The translations under genes and the position numbers were made by a program. The notes under the pieces are model-generated. The model worked only from the letters and a program-made list of their open reading frames with translations. It did no database searches and was not told the DNA's origin. From contig JALGPY010000009.1 of the NCBI GenBank assembly GCA_023055425.1, positions 54,498,616 through 54,562,615 on the forward strand: a DNA stretch of 64,000 bases. The letters are read 5' to 3'. Each line of letters begins with the position of its first letter. Position 1 is the stretch's first letter. This DNA is from Linanthus parryae (taxonomy: Eukaryota > Streptophyta > Magnoliopsida > Ericales > Polemoniaceae). Positions 11,640-22,680 of this stretch are shown here, one piece after another.

Positions 11640-12290
11640 GAGAACTTCTTGCCTAGGCTGCTAGGCATCATATATGGGGCGGATTCTCTAACGACCCCTA
11701 TTTTTATAGGTTTTTACAAATAAACCCTTAAGAAAATACATTCTTACCCCTACTAAAGTTAAATGCTATCAGTTCTACCCTTTGCTTATTTTCTGTTCCG
11801 TCTGGTTTGATTTCCTAGCTCCGCCGGTGTGTTGTACGTTTTTCAAAATATAAACTGTAATTTTTATTGGATTTACATCCGAGATGAGATATTGGTATTG
11901 AGGCATTAGCAAACATGCTCAATTGTTAGAGCACTTTGCTAATGTACAATAATTAGGGATTATGTAAAATTGTGTGTGAATTTTGTGAGTATATTCAAAA
12001 GAAATACAAAAGAAGAAAATAAAAATTCGAGAAAACTTAGCATTCATTAAAAAGGGGTTTTTCAAGGATGTGAGAAGCCAGAAAGGAGGAAGAGGCAGAA
12101 GAAGCTAAAAGATGCAGGTGAAGCATTGAAACCAAAGAGAGATAGAGATATTCGAAATTAAATGCCAAGGTTGAACAGAACCAACATCCTCTGCTCTAAC
12201 CCCCATGACCCTCATTAAATGCACCAAAAATAATTAATATCTCCAGATTCGTCTTCAATTTTCTCGTGCAATGCCTTTGCTTTTTCATAA
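11640..12290. other. Intergenic, probable upstream region of MIR171
   Basis: AT-rich DNA without a supported coding frame. It leads directly into the MIR171 transcription unit, so regulatory elements for that gene probably lie here. No named site can be supported. Confidence 0.4.
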
Positions 12291-12445
12291 ATATTCTTTA
12301 ACTTTGTTGTTGTTGGGTAGTTGAACAAAAAAATTAAATGTACATCCCTCTTCTTTAAATCCCCCTACACCACCATTCTTCTTCATCACATCTCTCAAAC
12401 TCAAAACTCCTTGAGCTTCTCTTTGTTTCCTCCTCCTCTCACAAG

Positions 12446-12532
12446 GTAAATGTTCTTATTTCTCATCAAGTAAATAATTTTTACATCTTCTGATTTGATG
12501 ATTTAATGTTATCTGTTTTTGTTTTTAAACAG
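12446..12532 (+). other. Short intron in the MIR171 leader
   Basis: ACAAG|GTAAAT donor at 12446 and TTTTTAAACAG acceptor ending at 12532, with a T-rich body. The intron is 87 bases, a usual size for plants. Spliced 5' leaders are common in plant MIR genes. Confidence 0.6.
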
Positions 12533-12573
12533 GTCAGGACGATTGCAGATATTGTGAAGGCAAATGGAATTTG

Positions 12574-12705
12574 AAACGGTTAAGGTGAATCGTCTCCACG
12601 AGATATTGGTGCGGTTCAATGTGAAAGTAGTTCTTGAACAAGGTTCGAGTGGTGCTTTCTTATTGAGCCGTGCCAATATCACGTGTATATCCGTCTCTTT
12701 CTCCT
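12574..12705 (+). ncRNA. MIR171: pre-miR171 hairpin
   Basis: The star arm at 12601-12621 begins AGATATTGGTGCGG, and the mature arm at 12663-12683 begins TTGAGCCGTGCC and ends ATCACG. The arms pair almost completely with a loop of about 41 bases. The lower stem extends into flanking sequence on both sides. Confidence 0.93.
12663..12683 (+). ncRNA. MIR171: mature miR171 (b/c type)
   Basis: The 21-nt sequence starts TTGAGCCGTGCC and ends AATATCACG, matching the widely conserved miR171b/c species, which is offset by three bases from miR171a. Its position on the 3' arm is as in other plants. Confidence 0.94.
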
Positions 12706-13061
12706 TTTTCTTGCAATTCTGTTTAGTTCTTTCTTAACTGTGTATGTTGATATGACTTTTCAGTTAACTTTCCGCAACGTTACTTGTATGTTAGTTAGAG
12801 ATTTGTTCTATGTTAGTAACGCAATCTGTGATTTGTTTACAAATCATAGGACAAATCACAGTCTTGTGATCCTTGAACTCGGATTTCACTGAATTTTAGT
12901 TATAAAAAAGACAGTCTGGTGCACGAAGTTTTCGATTTCTCAGTATACTTTTAACCTAGAATTTCTTTATGAAAATCATGGAAATTAAGTATATTCATTC
13001 ATTTCCTTCCTTGACTGCACAAAACTCTTGGCTATCTTACATTCAAACCCATTAATGAATT

Positions 13062-14388
13062 GGGTTAATTGCATTTTACCTCCCTGTGGTTAGGGGTTTG
13101 TGCGAAAAACCCCCCTGAGGTCTCAAATTATGCAAAAGACCTCCTCGTGGTTTGGTTTATGTGCAGTTCCGTTAGTTTTAACGGAATCCGTTAAAATTCA
13201 TACTTAAAATGCCGATTCTACCCTTAATCGTGAAACTAATTCCAAAACTATACAAAATGAGCCCTTTGTTATAGATGATGATGAAGATTATCACCACCAT
13301 CAGCATCATCAGCACAAATTATCAACCCTAAAACACCAGCTACCATTAGACCAACAATATAAACTCAAATCAAATCCGCAATGGGAAAGACATATCCTCT
13401 TCGTATTAAACCCAGTTTCAATACTGATTTTTTTTCTCTTATGCCTTTGCTTTGTATTTTCATATGTTCCTGATCATATGTTTTCATCAATTCCCAAAAT
13501 TGATACCTATTTCAAAATCCAAAATCTAAAATTGGGCAAAATTACACAACCATCACCCAGAGCATCAATATCAACACCAAATAAGCCACCTCACTACCAC
13601 CATTGACATAACAACTAAGAAACCTATTTCAAAAAATCAAACCCAAATTCAGTTGTCTCAAATGGAACTGAATTATATTCCCGAGTTCGGACTTCGGACA
13701 TTCTCGACCGAGAAGAAGACAAAGAAACAAGAGGACCAAAACAATAGATCTGAGACTCTTTTGTGCGTGACTGGAGAGAAATGGAAGCAGGAGAAACAAA
13801 AAAGAACAAAAAAATATATAAAACTACATCTGAAAGATGTTTGGCCAGAAAAATCTGAAACAAAGGAGGTAGAACCTCCGTGCCCTACGCCGCCAGCCGC
13901 GGCACCATTTAGATCTGGAATGAAGAAGGCAGAAGATGGAAGAAGGTAGAAGATGGAAGAACAAGGAGGAGAGAAAAAGAAATAGTGAAACAGATCTGGA
14001 ATGAGGAGAAGACGAAGCTTTGCTGCGTCGTCCGCCTCCGCCAGAACTCCGCCGTGTCGTCCGCCTCCGCCGTCGTCCGCCGTGCCGTCCAGCCGTCGTC
14101 CGCCGTCCCGCAACCTATGGAGACGGGAGAAGAAGATAGAAGTATAAGAAGATGAGGAGAGCAAATTGAGGGAGGCTGGAATTAGAGAGAGGAAGTGTGA
14201 AGAAAAAATGTGAGTATTGGGATATATATATATAAAGGATAATTGTGTCTTTTCAACCTAGTTAACGGAAAATAGCCCCCCTCCAGCACAAAAATCAAAC
14301 TACAAGGAGGTCTTTTGCATAATTTGAGACCTCAGGGGGGTATTTCGCACAAACCCCTAACCACAGGGGGATAAAATGCAATTAACCC
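13062..14388. mobile_element. MULE-type element with 9-bp TSD
   Basis: Terminal inverted repeats of about 105 bp begin GGGTTAATTGCATTTTA at both ends. The 9-bp target duplication TAATGAATT (13053-13061 and 14389-14397) is perfect, as expected for Mutator-like elements. The 1.3-kb interior has no transposase. On the minus strand, just inside the right TIR, a TATATATATATA box (14221-14235) precedes a CT-rich leader and a GC-rich segment (14020-14110). The minus open frame 14164-13673 starts at TTG and has no family features, so it is not called as a gene. Confidence 0.92.
14221..14235 (-). promoter_or_regulatory. Inward-facing TATA box inside the right MULE TIR
   Basis: TTTATATATATATATCCC on the minus strand is followed by a CT-rich leader-like sequence. 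A comparable arrangement is seen in the second MULE (about 30178-30190). Promoter activity is inference. Confidence 0.45.
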
Positions 14389-14397
14389 TAATGAATT

Positions 14398-15115
14398 TCC
14401 CAAAAAAGTAGAACATTAGCTAATAAGTTGTCTTTTTATTATGTTTTGACAGTTTTGTTATGACTTTTTAGTTCACTTTTTCTAGTGAAACTCAACTAAT
14501 ATACTCGTGTGGCACCAGATTGTGTTTTTTACTTTTTAATGAAACTCTAAGCACAAATTTTATATTTACATTTTAAGTAATGTCTAATTTAGTTATTAAT
14601 TATGACAATAAAAATGTTGGGTTATTAAGCTTTTGATTTGATGATTCAATGTATTGAATAAATGTGCGGTCTGAACAGTTGAACCACTGGCCAGCGAACT
14701 GGTTCGTCACACGGTCCCATCTAAAAGACACTTCACAGCAACGATTTGATCCAAAATTCATTCTTTTTTTTTTCATTATTTGAAGATTACAATTGATGAA
14801 TAAACATGGTAGAAGCACATTTCATTATCATATTAATCAAACTTCCAACTGCAAACTATATTAGTTACAAAATGGGTAGGTAAAATTTTGATTAGGAGCT
14901 GAGGAAGGAAGAAGAGTGAATGAAGCTGTAAAAGAATGGTGTGGTTGGAAGGAGTCTCTCTGTTGCCTGCTTTTTTTTTCCTGACTGTTGTTTTTTTACA
15001 GTCAGCCCACTCTTCTCTACTAAAATGGAGAAGGTTCAAAAGCAATCTCTAACTCTTGTATACTCAAATGAGTCTCTTCCAAGAAATGGTTGCTTCTTGA
15101 GTTGGGAAGAAGAAG
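14398..15115. other. Intergenic, no gene seen
   Basis: AT-rich sequence without recognisable coding or repeat ends. Confidence 0.4.
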
Positions 15116-15384
15116 AAAAATAGTTTTGATCAAGAGGCAGCCCTCCGCAAAGCGCTACGGTGTTCGCCGCAGCGTTGGTGGACTTCCCTCATCCTATCAA
15201 CCGATCGGCAAATGCCGCTGCAGGTCCAGTCGAACGATGCGACACAGACGTTGCCCGCTTGCGCCTTCCACTCACAGTCTGCACCAACGACAACAAAACT
15301 TGATTTAGGGTTCGAACCCTGCTAGAGTATTTATCCTATAAAAGATGTTCTATGTATATGGCAAAAAAAAAAAAAAAATAGTTT
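15116..15384 (+). mobile_element. Small A-tailed retroposon with 11-bp TSD
   Basis: AAAAATAGTTT occurs at 15116-15126 and again at 15374-15384, directly after an A16 tract. The body (15127-15362) is GC-richer than its surroundings. Near its 3' end it contains GGGTTCGAACCC (about 15309-15320), a perfect pol III B-box-like palindrome, followed by about 40 bases and the A-tail. The structure is SINE-like. The B-box is unusually close to the 3' end, so the body could also be a chimera of a transcript and a SINE tail. Confidence 0.65.
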
Positions 15385-15526
15385 CACAAATATTGGTCAT
15401 GGTACAAATAATGCTCTTGTGGAGCCCTTCAAAAAAAATGCTCTTGTGGAGAAACACAAGGCTCAATGAAATTTTCATTTTGCATGCTGTTTTTCTGCCT
15501 ATTCTTTTTACTGCTTGTTAAACATA

Positions 15527-15807
15527 AGGGTAAAAATTTTCTTCACCCTCTGAAATTTGACACAAAGTCACTTTCACTTCTTTAGTGCGTCAAATTTCAA
15601 AACACATCCTACTTTCTGTCTATGCCATTTAACACTCAAAGATGTCCTACAAACTATTATGAGTGACCCAACCCCTAGACTAAAGACATTACAATCATAG
15701 AGCGAGGTATTTGGAAATTTGGCACAATAAATGGATGGAAGTGTTATTTTCAAAACTGAAATGGTTGAAATGTCTTTGCATCAAACTCGAGGATGTGAAA
15801 TTACCCT
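15527..15807. mobile_element. Small TIR element, possible MULE-derived MITE
   Basis: The ends AGGGTAAAAATTTTC and, reversed, AGGGTAATTTCACATCC are followed by further inverted similarity (ACACAAAGTCACTTTC versus ATGCAAAGACATTTC). The flanking 9-mers TTAAACATA and AAAAACATA match at 7 of 9 positions. Confidence 0.5.
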
Positions 15808-16463
15808 AAAAACATACTCCAAGTCTGAAGGCACCCTAATTTTAGTGCCCGGGTGTATTTTTAGCGGTTTTCAAACTGGTACCAAACAAGCTCTATATAT
15901 TACTACCATAGAACTTGTAATATCTAACCTTCTCATATCTAATGCTACTTAGTCTTACACGCAATTGACATGTAACAAAGTCACGTCATTGCTCTAGACC
16001 CAGAAACTTCTGAATGCGACTTGAAACAGTATGAAGATGATCGATCAATTATTTGGTTTATGGTACATTATTAGACTTGTACCGTAATATTTGGTTCTCC
16101 TCGCTATCCTATGATTCATCAGATGTTTGGAATTTGGATGGTAACATTTCAAGGTGGAATTAGGTGTGATGGTTGCCTTTTTCCCTTCTTGGTGCGTGAC
16201 ATTTGAACTCGCAATCTGACATTAATTTCTAACGTGTTATGTACTCAAAACCTTCAACTATCTGTCCGATCAGACGTAGGTATCTACCTCAAAACTAATT
16301 GACAACGAAACGAGTAACGAAAATATCTTAATATGCAGAGACAAAACAGATCGAGTACCGAAATTGGACAAACAACAATTTTCTACTAGTAAATTAGTAA
16401 TCTAAGAAAAAGGAAAAGTTTTTTTTTTTCATATATAAGACTTGAGCTTAGAGTTGAGCTTAC
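15808..16463. other. Sequence downstream of the galactosyltransferase exons; expected last exon absent
   Basis: On the minus strand this region should hold the terminal exon of the galactosyltransferase (a conserved Trp/Cys-rich end of about 48 residues). No frame here shows it. The DNA is AT-rich with no other feature recognised. Confidence 0.5.
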
Positions 16464-19400
16464 CAGGGGGAGTCCCGCAACATAATCTCCGGTCATCTAT
16501 ATGCTGTACATCCAATCCGATGAACCAAGATCCCAGGGAAACATCCTCGTTAGCGTATTTGTGCAATACGTGCCTGAAGAAAATAACCCAACACAATAAC
16601 CATCAGAAAACAACAGTAATACGTGTAACAAAGCTCTTTTTGGTTCTTAGTACAAAAACTTCTTTGTGATTTCGAGAATCGCCTGGCCATCAGATGTGAC
16701 ACAAAATCACTATCGAAACGCCTCTGCTTTTACTAAACCAAAACAATAAAACTGTGAAATCCAAACAGCCCCTATGTATATCCACTAAGCAAAACTTAAC
16801 TGGTTTAATGAAATATAGTTCGCCAAATCTCTGGAAATGGCGTAAATTTGTCCAGTAGCGTGGCGGAAATACTTGTTTCCTGTCTCTCCGAATTTCCAGT
16901 ACTCGGGCTCGTGGTACCTGACTCCCCTATTGAACAAAAATGCCTAATTAGGACACGGAAAAATAAAACGTATGTCACGTGCTAAATAAAGTACGAATTT
17001 GAAGATAAACCGGCTTACTTTTGAGCGAGGACAGGACCCGATTTCATACAACCGATGTAAACCCTTGGCTTCTTACGGTATCTCGCCAACGTGTTCCCTA
17101 ATGTAGCTGCAAAATCATCGGTTTCGAATAGTCTTAGAGCATGTTTGGTATCAGCTGAAAATAATCTGAATGAAAAATCTGGCAAATATGAAATCCAACA
17201 TTTATTTTATGGCCACATTTTTGCCAAGAGAGGCCTTAACTTCCATAACTTTGTTGTGACATTCTATGGTATCCCCTTGGGCCTTGGATGCAATCGTGTT
17301 GGATATGACTTTTGGCCCATAAAAAAAGTCAATTTTTTTAGAAGTAAGTCAATTATGTTTATGCTAACAGAAATTATACATTATAAGTTTCACCTATTAG
17401 ACAAATCAAATACTTCTGATCTTTCAAAAAAAAAGACAAATCAAATGTGCGTTTTATTATATAAAATACTTCAAAGTCACTTTTATATAATGTGGTTGAA
17501 GATCTGCATTTACCTATATTTACATGAACATCGTCGTCGACTTTGACATAAAAATCTGCATCCCATTTCGAAACAGCAGTCGCGAAATAAGCCTTCGTCT
17601 TGGCAGAAAGCTCGAGATATCCTTCCACATGATCCTGCTCAAATTAACCAAAATTAAAACGAGCTTAAAGGAACAAAACCAGGAAAGAAAATAATAAGTA
17701 CGAGAGAAAAATAGAAGAAAAACGAAATTTACCAGTCTCAAGAAATCACCATGCTTTTTGTCTTCAGCTTCAATTGCTCGGTCCAGTATACCACCAACCG
17801 TGGCACTGATGAAATAAATAAATAAATTATCGTTCATCGTGGCCAAATCTGAAATTGCGACTGTAAAAGTGACTGAGTTCTTACCTATGACCAATAACAA
17901 AGCGAATGATGATCCCCTTCTCTTCCTCTAGCTTCTTTCGACTACCGTCTACTCATAAAAATGTCACAAACAATTAGTTTTTCGGATAAGTACAAGAAAA
18001 TGAAAATGGAAAAGAATAACCCAAAATTTGTTGAAAATTCGTAATCAAGAACCTTGTGGCATCCACGTCGCGCGAACGGAATCTCGTCTTTTTCGGCTGC
18101 TAAAGGCGGTGTTAATCCCGACGACAACGGAATATCTTCTCTTTGCAGGCGAATCCGCAGTCTTCGAGTCTTCTGAGAGAGGAGAACCATTGAGTATAGA
18201 TTCTTGAGCTGCCTTTGCAGCAGCTAATTCCATCTCTAAATTTGAGATTGTTTTGTCCAATGTTCTATAGATAACCAAACATCAAAATCAATGGTTTGTT
18301 TAAAAGAAAATACAGATTAGACAGAAAAACAGCAAACTAAACATGCTATGTTTACAGTACATGATTAGCAGGACTTACCCTATATCTGTCAATTCACGCT
18401 TCACCACCTTCAAGTCCAACTAAACAAAACGAATAAATGCGAAATTAGACCGAAAGCCGAAGCAGATAAAAGGACAATGCAGCGAGAAAGATTGATTTAC
18501 TCACTGTTTTCGGATCACAGCCCTCTGAAACAAGCTTTAATCTTTCGGCTTCTACAGCGGTAACTCTTGTAATCGTACTTCTAATCTCGGGCACTGCCCA
18601 CATCCTGTCACAAAATATTTCATTGGATCAGCATTTTCGTGCGAGTACAGTAATTTCATTATTAGACAGGGCAAGAGTGAAGTGAATCTTGGCCTCAAAA
18701 CTGCACCTGACTTAAAATATAAATACAAAAATCTCACTTAAATTCATGAATAATATCACTCTATCTTATTATATAGATTAGATACTGTCCGTCTGAAAAT
18801 ACAATCCCATTATATGTTGATGGAACACATTAACATATTGTCCGTGTGTAGTATCATAGTAGTAACTTTTATAGAGTTGACGAAACACATCATAACAAAA
18901 TATAAATGCAAAATATCTTATTTATATTTCGTGAAACCTGCATGGTTCTATCTTATTATGTGTTCATTGAGTTGGTATCGACACTATTTCATCGGACTAT
19001 TCTTGTTTCTAGGTGACAACCATGAAATAACACCATTGAATTGACATTTGCCAAATTATAAGTATGTGGTTTAAAAGTCCGAAAATGACAATTGTGGAAA
19101 TAACCCAATGAGAAAAATGACTATCGAAGGTGGTTCCGGAGTCATTACTCCATCTCATGTTGGTGTTTCCATTTATGGGTACCAGCAATCAATTAGGGCA
19201 TGGATCAAATTTATCGGGTTCCTAGATGCGTCGCCGCCATTAAATAAGAACATGGCTAGTGAAAGAAGCAGCTTGTTTGTGGTCCATGAACGCAACCAAT
19301 GAATAAAATTGTCTGAAAGAATGGGATCATGAAATTGACATGAAATGAGTTGAATAACCAGATTGTCTACTGTAAACTAGGGGCGTAAAAAAGTTGAATA

Positions 19401-21642
19401 AATCGGTAAAACTGAACGAACAAGACTAATGTCATGGTTTTAGACAGTTCTTATAGTTGTGTACGATTTATCAAATGAGAGAAATGATAACACAGCCACT
19501 CTTAGTCCTCACAGTTTGACACACAAAAGAACTCTTAGTCCTCACTTATCTCCGAAGTTTTTTTTTTTTTGAAAGGATCTCCGAAGTTAATTTAAAGAAG
19601 TTATTTAAAATTGATAATGTCTTTATTTATTTGGTATGATCATATATGTGTGGGACGTCTTCCTTCATTTGGTATGGGATGGGTTCGATATGAATTTTCC
19701 TTAAGTCATTTAATCTAAAACTAATATGTTCATTTTTTTAAGTGTTTGGCACGAATTTCTTTTATGGTAGTTTTAATTTTGACTTAGACTTTTTAGTTTG
19801 TAATGTGAAATTCTTTGAAGAGTAAAGTTAGATTTCATGAGTTTTTTTGTGACTCTTCTTCTCGTAATCATGAAAATCATGAAAATAGTGATAATACACT
19901 CTGCATTCAATTAATAAGTTTAAAATAGACAAAATTTGTATATTGTTACATCATCAGGTTCTCATTACTGTAACCTTCTTTTCTTTGACGACGATTTGGT
20001 TAGCAAAACGATGCATGCATCTGATAATGTTTTATAACAACCAAATTATTGCATCATTTTGCTAACCAAAATATCGTGTCCGGATCAAAGTGACCTGATG
20101 AATAGTGCACTAAAAAGAATCTAATGAAACATAGATAGAACCAGTGGCGGAGCCAGGACATCAAGTCAGCCGGGGCAAAAGATAATGACTAAGCTTTCCT
20201 AAACATTGCAACTAACCGCTCAGGCCCTGGGTAGAACTAAATTGCAAAACTCTCGTATCATTGACTTTTTAAGAGTAAATTATCTTAACATTTCTCAACA
20301 AATAAATGGCTTTCGTTTATACTCTTTCCCTTTCCTTTACCTATTGATTCCATGATTCCTTTTCTTTTTTATAATACATCATACAATCCGAATACAGAAT
20401 TTTGTGCAGGCACTTCAAACGCTCAGCATCCATTTGCAAGAATCCATGATTCCAAGCATAGTGAATTCAAGAACCAGCCCGGTTTTAGGAAATTATTCTT
20501 AAGAAACTTGACCATTGAAGGATATATAATGGATAATTAAATTAAAATAAAAAAAAAAAAAAATTACAAAGCATGTGACACCAAAAAAAGAGGTTCATGG
20601 GAATTTTCACTCATGAAGCAATCACTGGTATTAGTCTGCCTAGCTAGCGTAAAGAATTATTCCCATTTGGATCTCAGATGAACCAAACAGAGATTGAACC
20701 ACAGAAAATTTATGAAAAAAAATATATATATAATATATCCAGTTCAGAAAACACCATTAATCTAATGATTGGAAATGAGACTTTTTTACTTCTAAAAAAA
20801 AAGGGGACTTTCTTTTTACAATACACCAAAGTTGAGGGAAAATTTCACACACAGAGCAATCCTTCTATTGGCAAATTCAATTAATAGCTCAACTTACTGA
20901 AATTAGATCTCAGAGGGATCAAACATAGACACTTGACCTAATAAATTCAAAAAAAAAAAAAAAAAGTTCAGAAAAGCAACCATTAGTTCAATGATTGAAG
21001 AAGATTCAAATAAGATTAAGAAAAGGAAAAGAACAGGGCATGTGACACAACTCATAGCAAGTAATCAAGAAATGGAAAACCAATAACATGAATTCAAGAA
21101 TCATTCCCAAATTGGATCTCAGAAGAAGCAAAACAGAAGCACAAAACCTGATATTTTCATGAAAATAGTTCATACCCATTTCAGAAAGAGGGCCGCTATA
21201 TTTCACTATTTTTTATTCAGATTAACCTCTTCGTGTTAAGATATGATTGTTGTAATTATTTATTTTAAAATATTTTTATTATCAAATCAACAATCAAATA
21301 CATCCATTTAAGAAGTGAACTTGAAGGGTGGAGATCAAAGGATGACGTTTAATTTTTCCCTTTGAGAAATCACCAAAAGAAGACTCAAAGAGGGAAGAAA
21401 AAACAGAGCATGTGACACAACTCATGGTAAGAAATCAAGAATTAGTAACCCCACAACAAGAAATTTCAAGAATCATTCCCAAAACAGATGCAGAAAACCT
21501 AAAAATTTCATGAAAATAGCTCATACCCATTTCACAAAACACCATAAATTCAATGATTTGGATGTTATTAGTACCTGCTGGTGAAGAGCATCCCAGCACA
21601 GAAGCTTCCAATACAGAACAAGATGGTGAGTTTCTGGGTCAT
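16464..21642 (-). CDS. Beta-1,3-galactosyltransferase (GT31, DUF4094 type), 3'-truncated gene
   Basis: Type II Golgi enzyme of the plant GT31 family. Members add beta-1,3-linked galactose to arabinogalactan-protein glycans (family knowledge; this copy's acceptor is unknown). Ten exons join in frame on the minus strand: 21642-21575, 18604-18505, 18419-18379, 18264-18053, 17948-17885, 17805-17733, 17634-17514, 17106-17019, 16926-16801 and 16573-16464, all with GT-AG borders. The product reads 334 residues. The N-terminal membrane anchor is [24 protein letters not shown]4094-like part follows ([19 protein letters not shown] near 75-92). The Galactosyl_T domain starts near 113 ([19 protein letters not shown]) and has the metal-binding DDD at 219-221 ([10 protein letters not shown]), then EDVSLGSW. 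The family normally has about 380-410 residues. The final exon after CCGTPPG is missing from the next several kilobases, and about ten residues usually present before LDKTIS are also absent. A pseudogene or an unusual terminal exon is possible. Confidence 0.88.
19970..20105. mobile_element. Stowaway-like palindromic MITE copy
   Basis: GGTTAGCAAAACGATGCA and TGCATCATTTTGCTAACC face each other, flanked by inverted AACCTTC../..GTCCGGATC-type ends. It belongs to the same word family as 30706-30956. The ends are blurred. Confidence 0.5.
20143..20270 (+). mobile_element. Left-end fragment of the hAT-like element family seen at 31880
   Basis: AGTGGCGGAGCCAGGACATC followed by AAGTCAGCCGGGGCAA repeats the start of the 31880-32431 element (AGTGACGGATCCATGAA..AAGTCAGCCGGGGCAA). 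No right end was found. Confidence 0.5.
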
Positions 21643-22110
21643 AACACATCTGGAACTAAAACTACCTTGCTCTCCTCTGCTCTTCACAGACATATTTCCA
21701 ACTATTTTCTCTTTTTGGGTTCAATCAAAATAATATTGAAAATCAGAGAAAACCCATCGGAAAAGATGAGATTAGAGAAGAACCCAGATGAGAAGAGAGG
21801 GTTCTTCCAAGTGGGTTTGGCTCAGAAAACAGAGAATCGATTCGAAATTCCCAGAAGATGTAGTTTTGGAGTTGAGAGACGGCTAGAGAGAGAGAGAGAA
21901 AGATGTTCTTTTCTTTATCCTCTTTGCTTGCTTTTGTTTCGTCTCTCCCGCACTCTATGCTGGTGTAACAACGTATGGTATGCTCTGTTTCTCTCTCTGT
22001 GGATTCTCTGAACTCTTTGCAGGGAAGGGACGTCCAACAGAAGTGAAGAGACGACCCACTAACTGCCTGCCCCTTTGCTCTGCTCCCTCCTAATCTCTCT
22101 CTCTCTTATA
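21643..22110 (-). promoter_or_regulatory. 5' leader and proximal promoter of the galactosyltransferase gene
   Basis: Upstream of the ATG at 21642, the minus strand has a long CT-rich segment (GA repeats on the plus strand at about 21886-21900 and CT at 22098-22108), as common in plant 5' leaders. No clear TATA box was chosen. The plus-strand open frame 21553-22011 is a shadow of this region. Confidence 0.4.
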
Positions 22111-22143
22111 CTTGTACCAAATTTTCACCAAATTTTGTCGTGT

Positions 22144-22210
22144 CATAGTTATTAATTCCGTTCCGTTCCGTTCCGTTTGTTTCGAAAGCTCGAGATATTC
22201 CGTTTCGGTT
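22144..22210. repeat. TTCCG-rich relic of a TIR element
   Basis: CATAGTTATTAATTCCGTTC resembles the terminal repeat CATAGTTGTTGATACCGTTC of the hAT-like element at 42246. Four TTCCG repeats follow. Only one end is seen. Confidence 0.4.
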
Positions 22211-22218
22211 GCAAGGGA

Positions 22219-22680
22219 AGAAACTACGAGGCTGTTTAGTAATGATTTTGCTTTCTAAAACGCAGCTATTTGAATCTAAAAACAGTATTAAGGTATTTGG
22301 TAACTTTGTTTTTTCTGTTATGCTTTCTGAAAAGTAGTTGCTTCCCCACAACAGATTCTGGAAAGCAGGTGAGGGGTTGCTTTACATGATCTGCTTTTCA
22401 AAAAAATTATTGTTTGACATTGTTATCCATTAATAAATATCATAATAATTTATTTTAATAACATTATTATTATATCATGTCTAATATTGTCATTTCGACA
22501 GTAGGAGCAACTCTATAACACTAATTACTAAACACAAAATGTCAAAAGTGTTTTTCCACATCAGCTTAAATATATAATTTACCTAACACTTTTCGGGTAG
22601 ATTTCCACAACAGCTTTCTTGCAGTACTTCCTACTCAGCTAAGTCTAAAACACCACTGTATTACCAAACTAGTCCAAAGC
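22219..22680. mobile_element. Probable hAT-type MITE
   Basis: The left end GCTGTTTAGTAATGATTTTG and right end GTATTACCAAACTAGTCC are imperfect inverted repeats of the GTTTGGTAAT type common in plant hAT MITEs. The interior is AT-rich with no coding. The TSD is not clear. Confidence 0.45.

Larger units (their letters stand above)
12360..12740 (+). ncRNA. MIR171: MIR171 primary transcript region
   Basis: The transcribed strand is plus. A CT-rich leader (from about 12345, after TTCTTTAAATCC, which may act as a weak TATA element) ends at AAG (12445). A short intron with GTAAAT donor and AACAG acceptor runs 12446-12532. The next exon carries a hairpin whose two arms are miR171* and miR171. miR171 guides cleavage of mRNAs for HAM/SCL6 GRAS transcription factors that control meristem maintenance and branching (known for the family). 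The limits of the transcript are estimated from the leader and hairpin, not seen directly. An AUG at 12564 opens a 57-codon frame across the whole hairpin; see findings. Confidence 0.85.
18605..21574 (-). other. Intron 1 of the galactosyltransferase gene
   Basis: The 2.97-kb intron is bounded by GTACTAATA (donor after 21575) and CTGTGACAG (acceptor before 18604). It contains a Stowaway-like palindrome near 19970-20105, the left end of a hAT-like element near 20143, and A-rich runs at 20549-20563 and 20950-20964. A duplicated segment is present: ACATGTGACACAACTCAT words at 21038-21060 and 21408-21427 with similar following sequence. The open frame 19108-19302 has no support. Confidence 0.6.

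Noticed and set aside
13673..14164. 163-codon minus-strand frame inside the first MULE
   Set aside because: It starts at TTG rather than ATG, is dominated by Phe/Ser/Gly-rich low-complexity sequence and overlaps a plus-strand frame; no recognisable domain.
21553..22011. 152-codon plus-strand frame upstream of the galactosyltransferase start
   Set aside because: Antisense to exon 1 and the CT-rich 5' leader of a well-supported gene.
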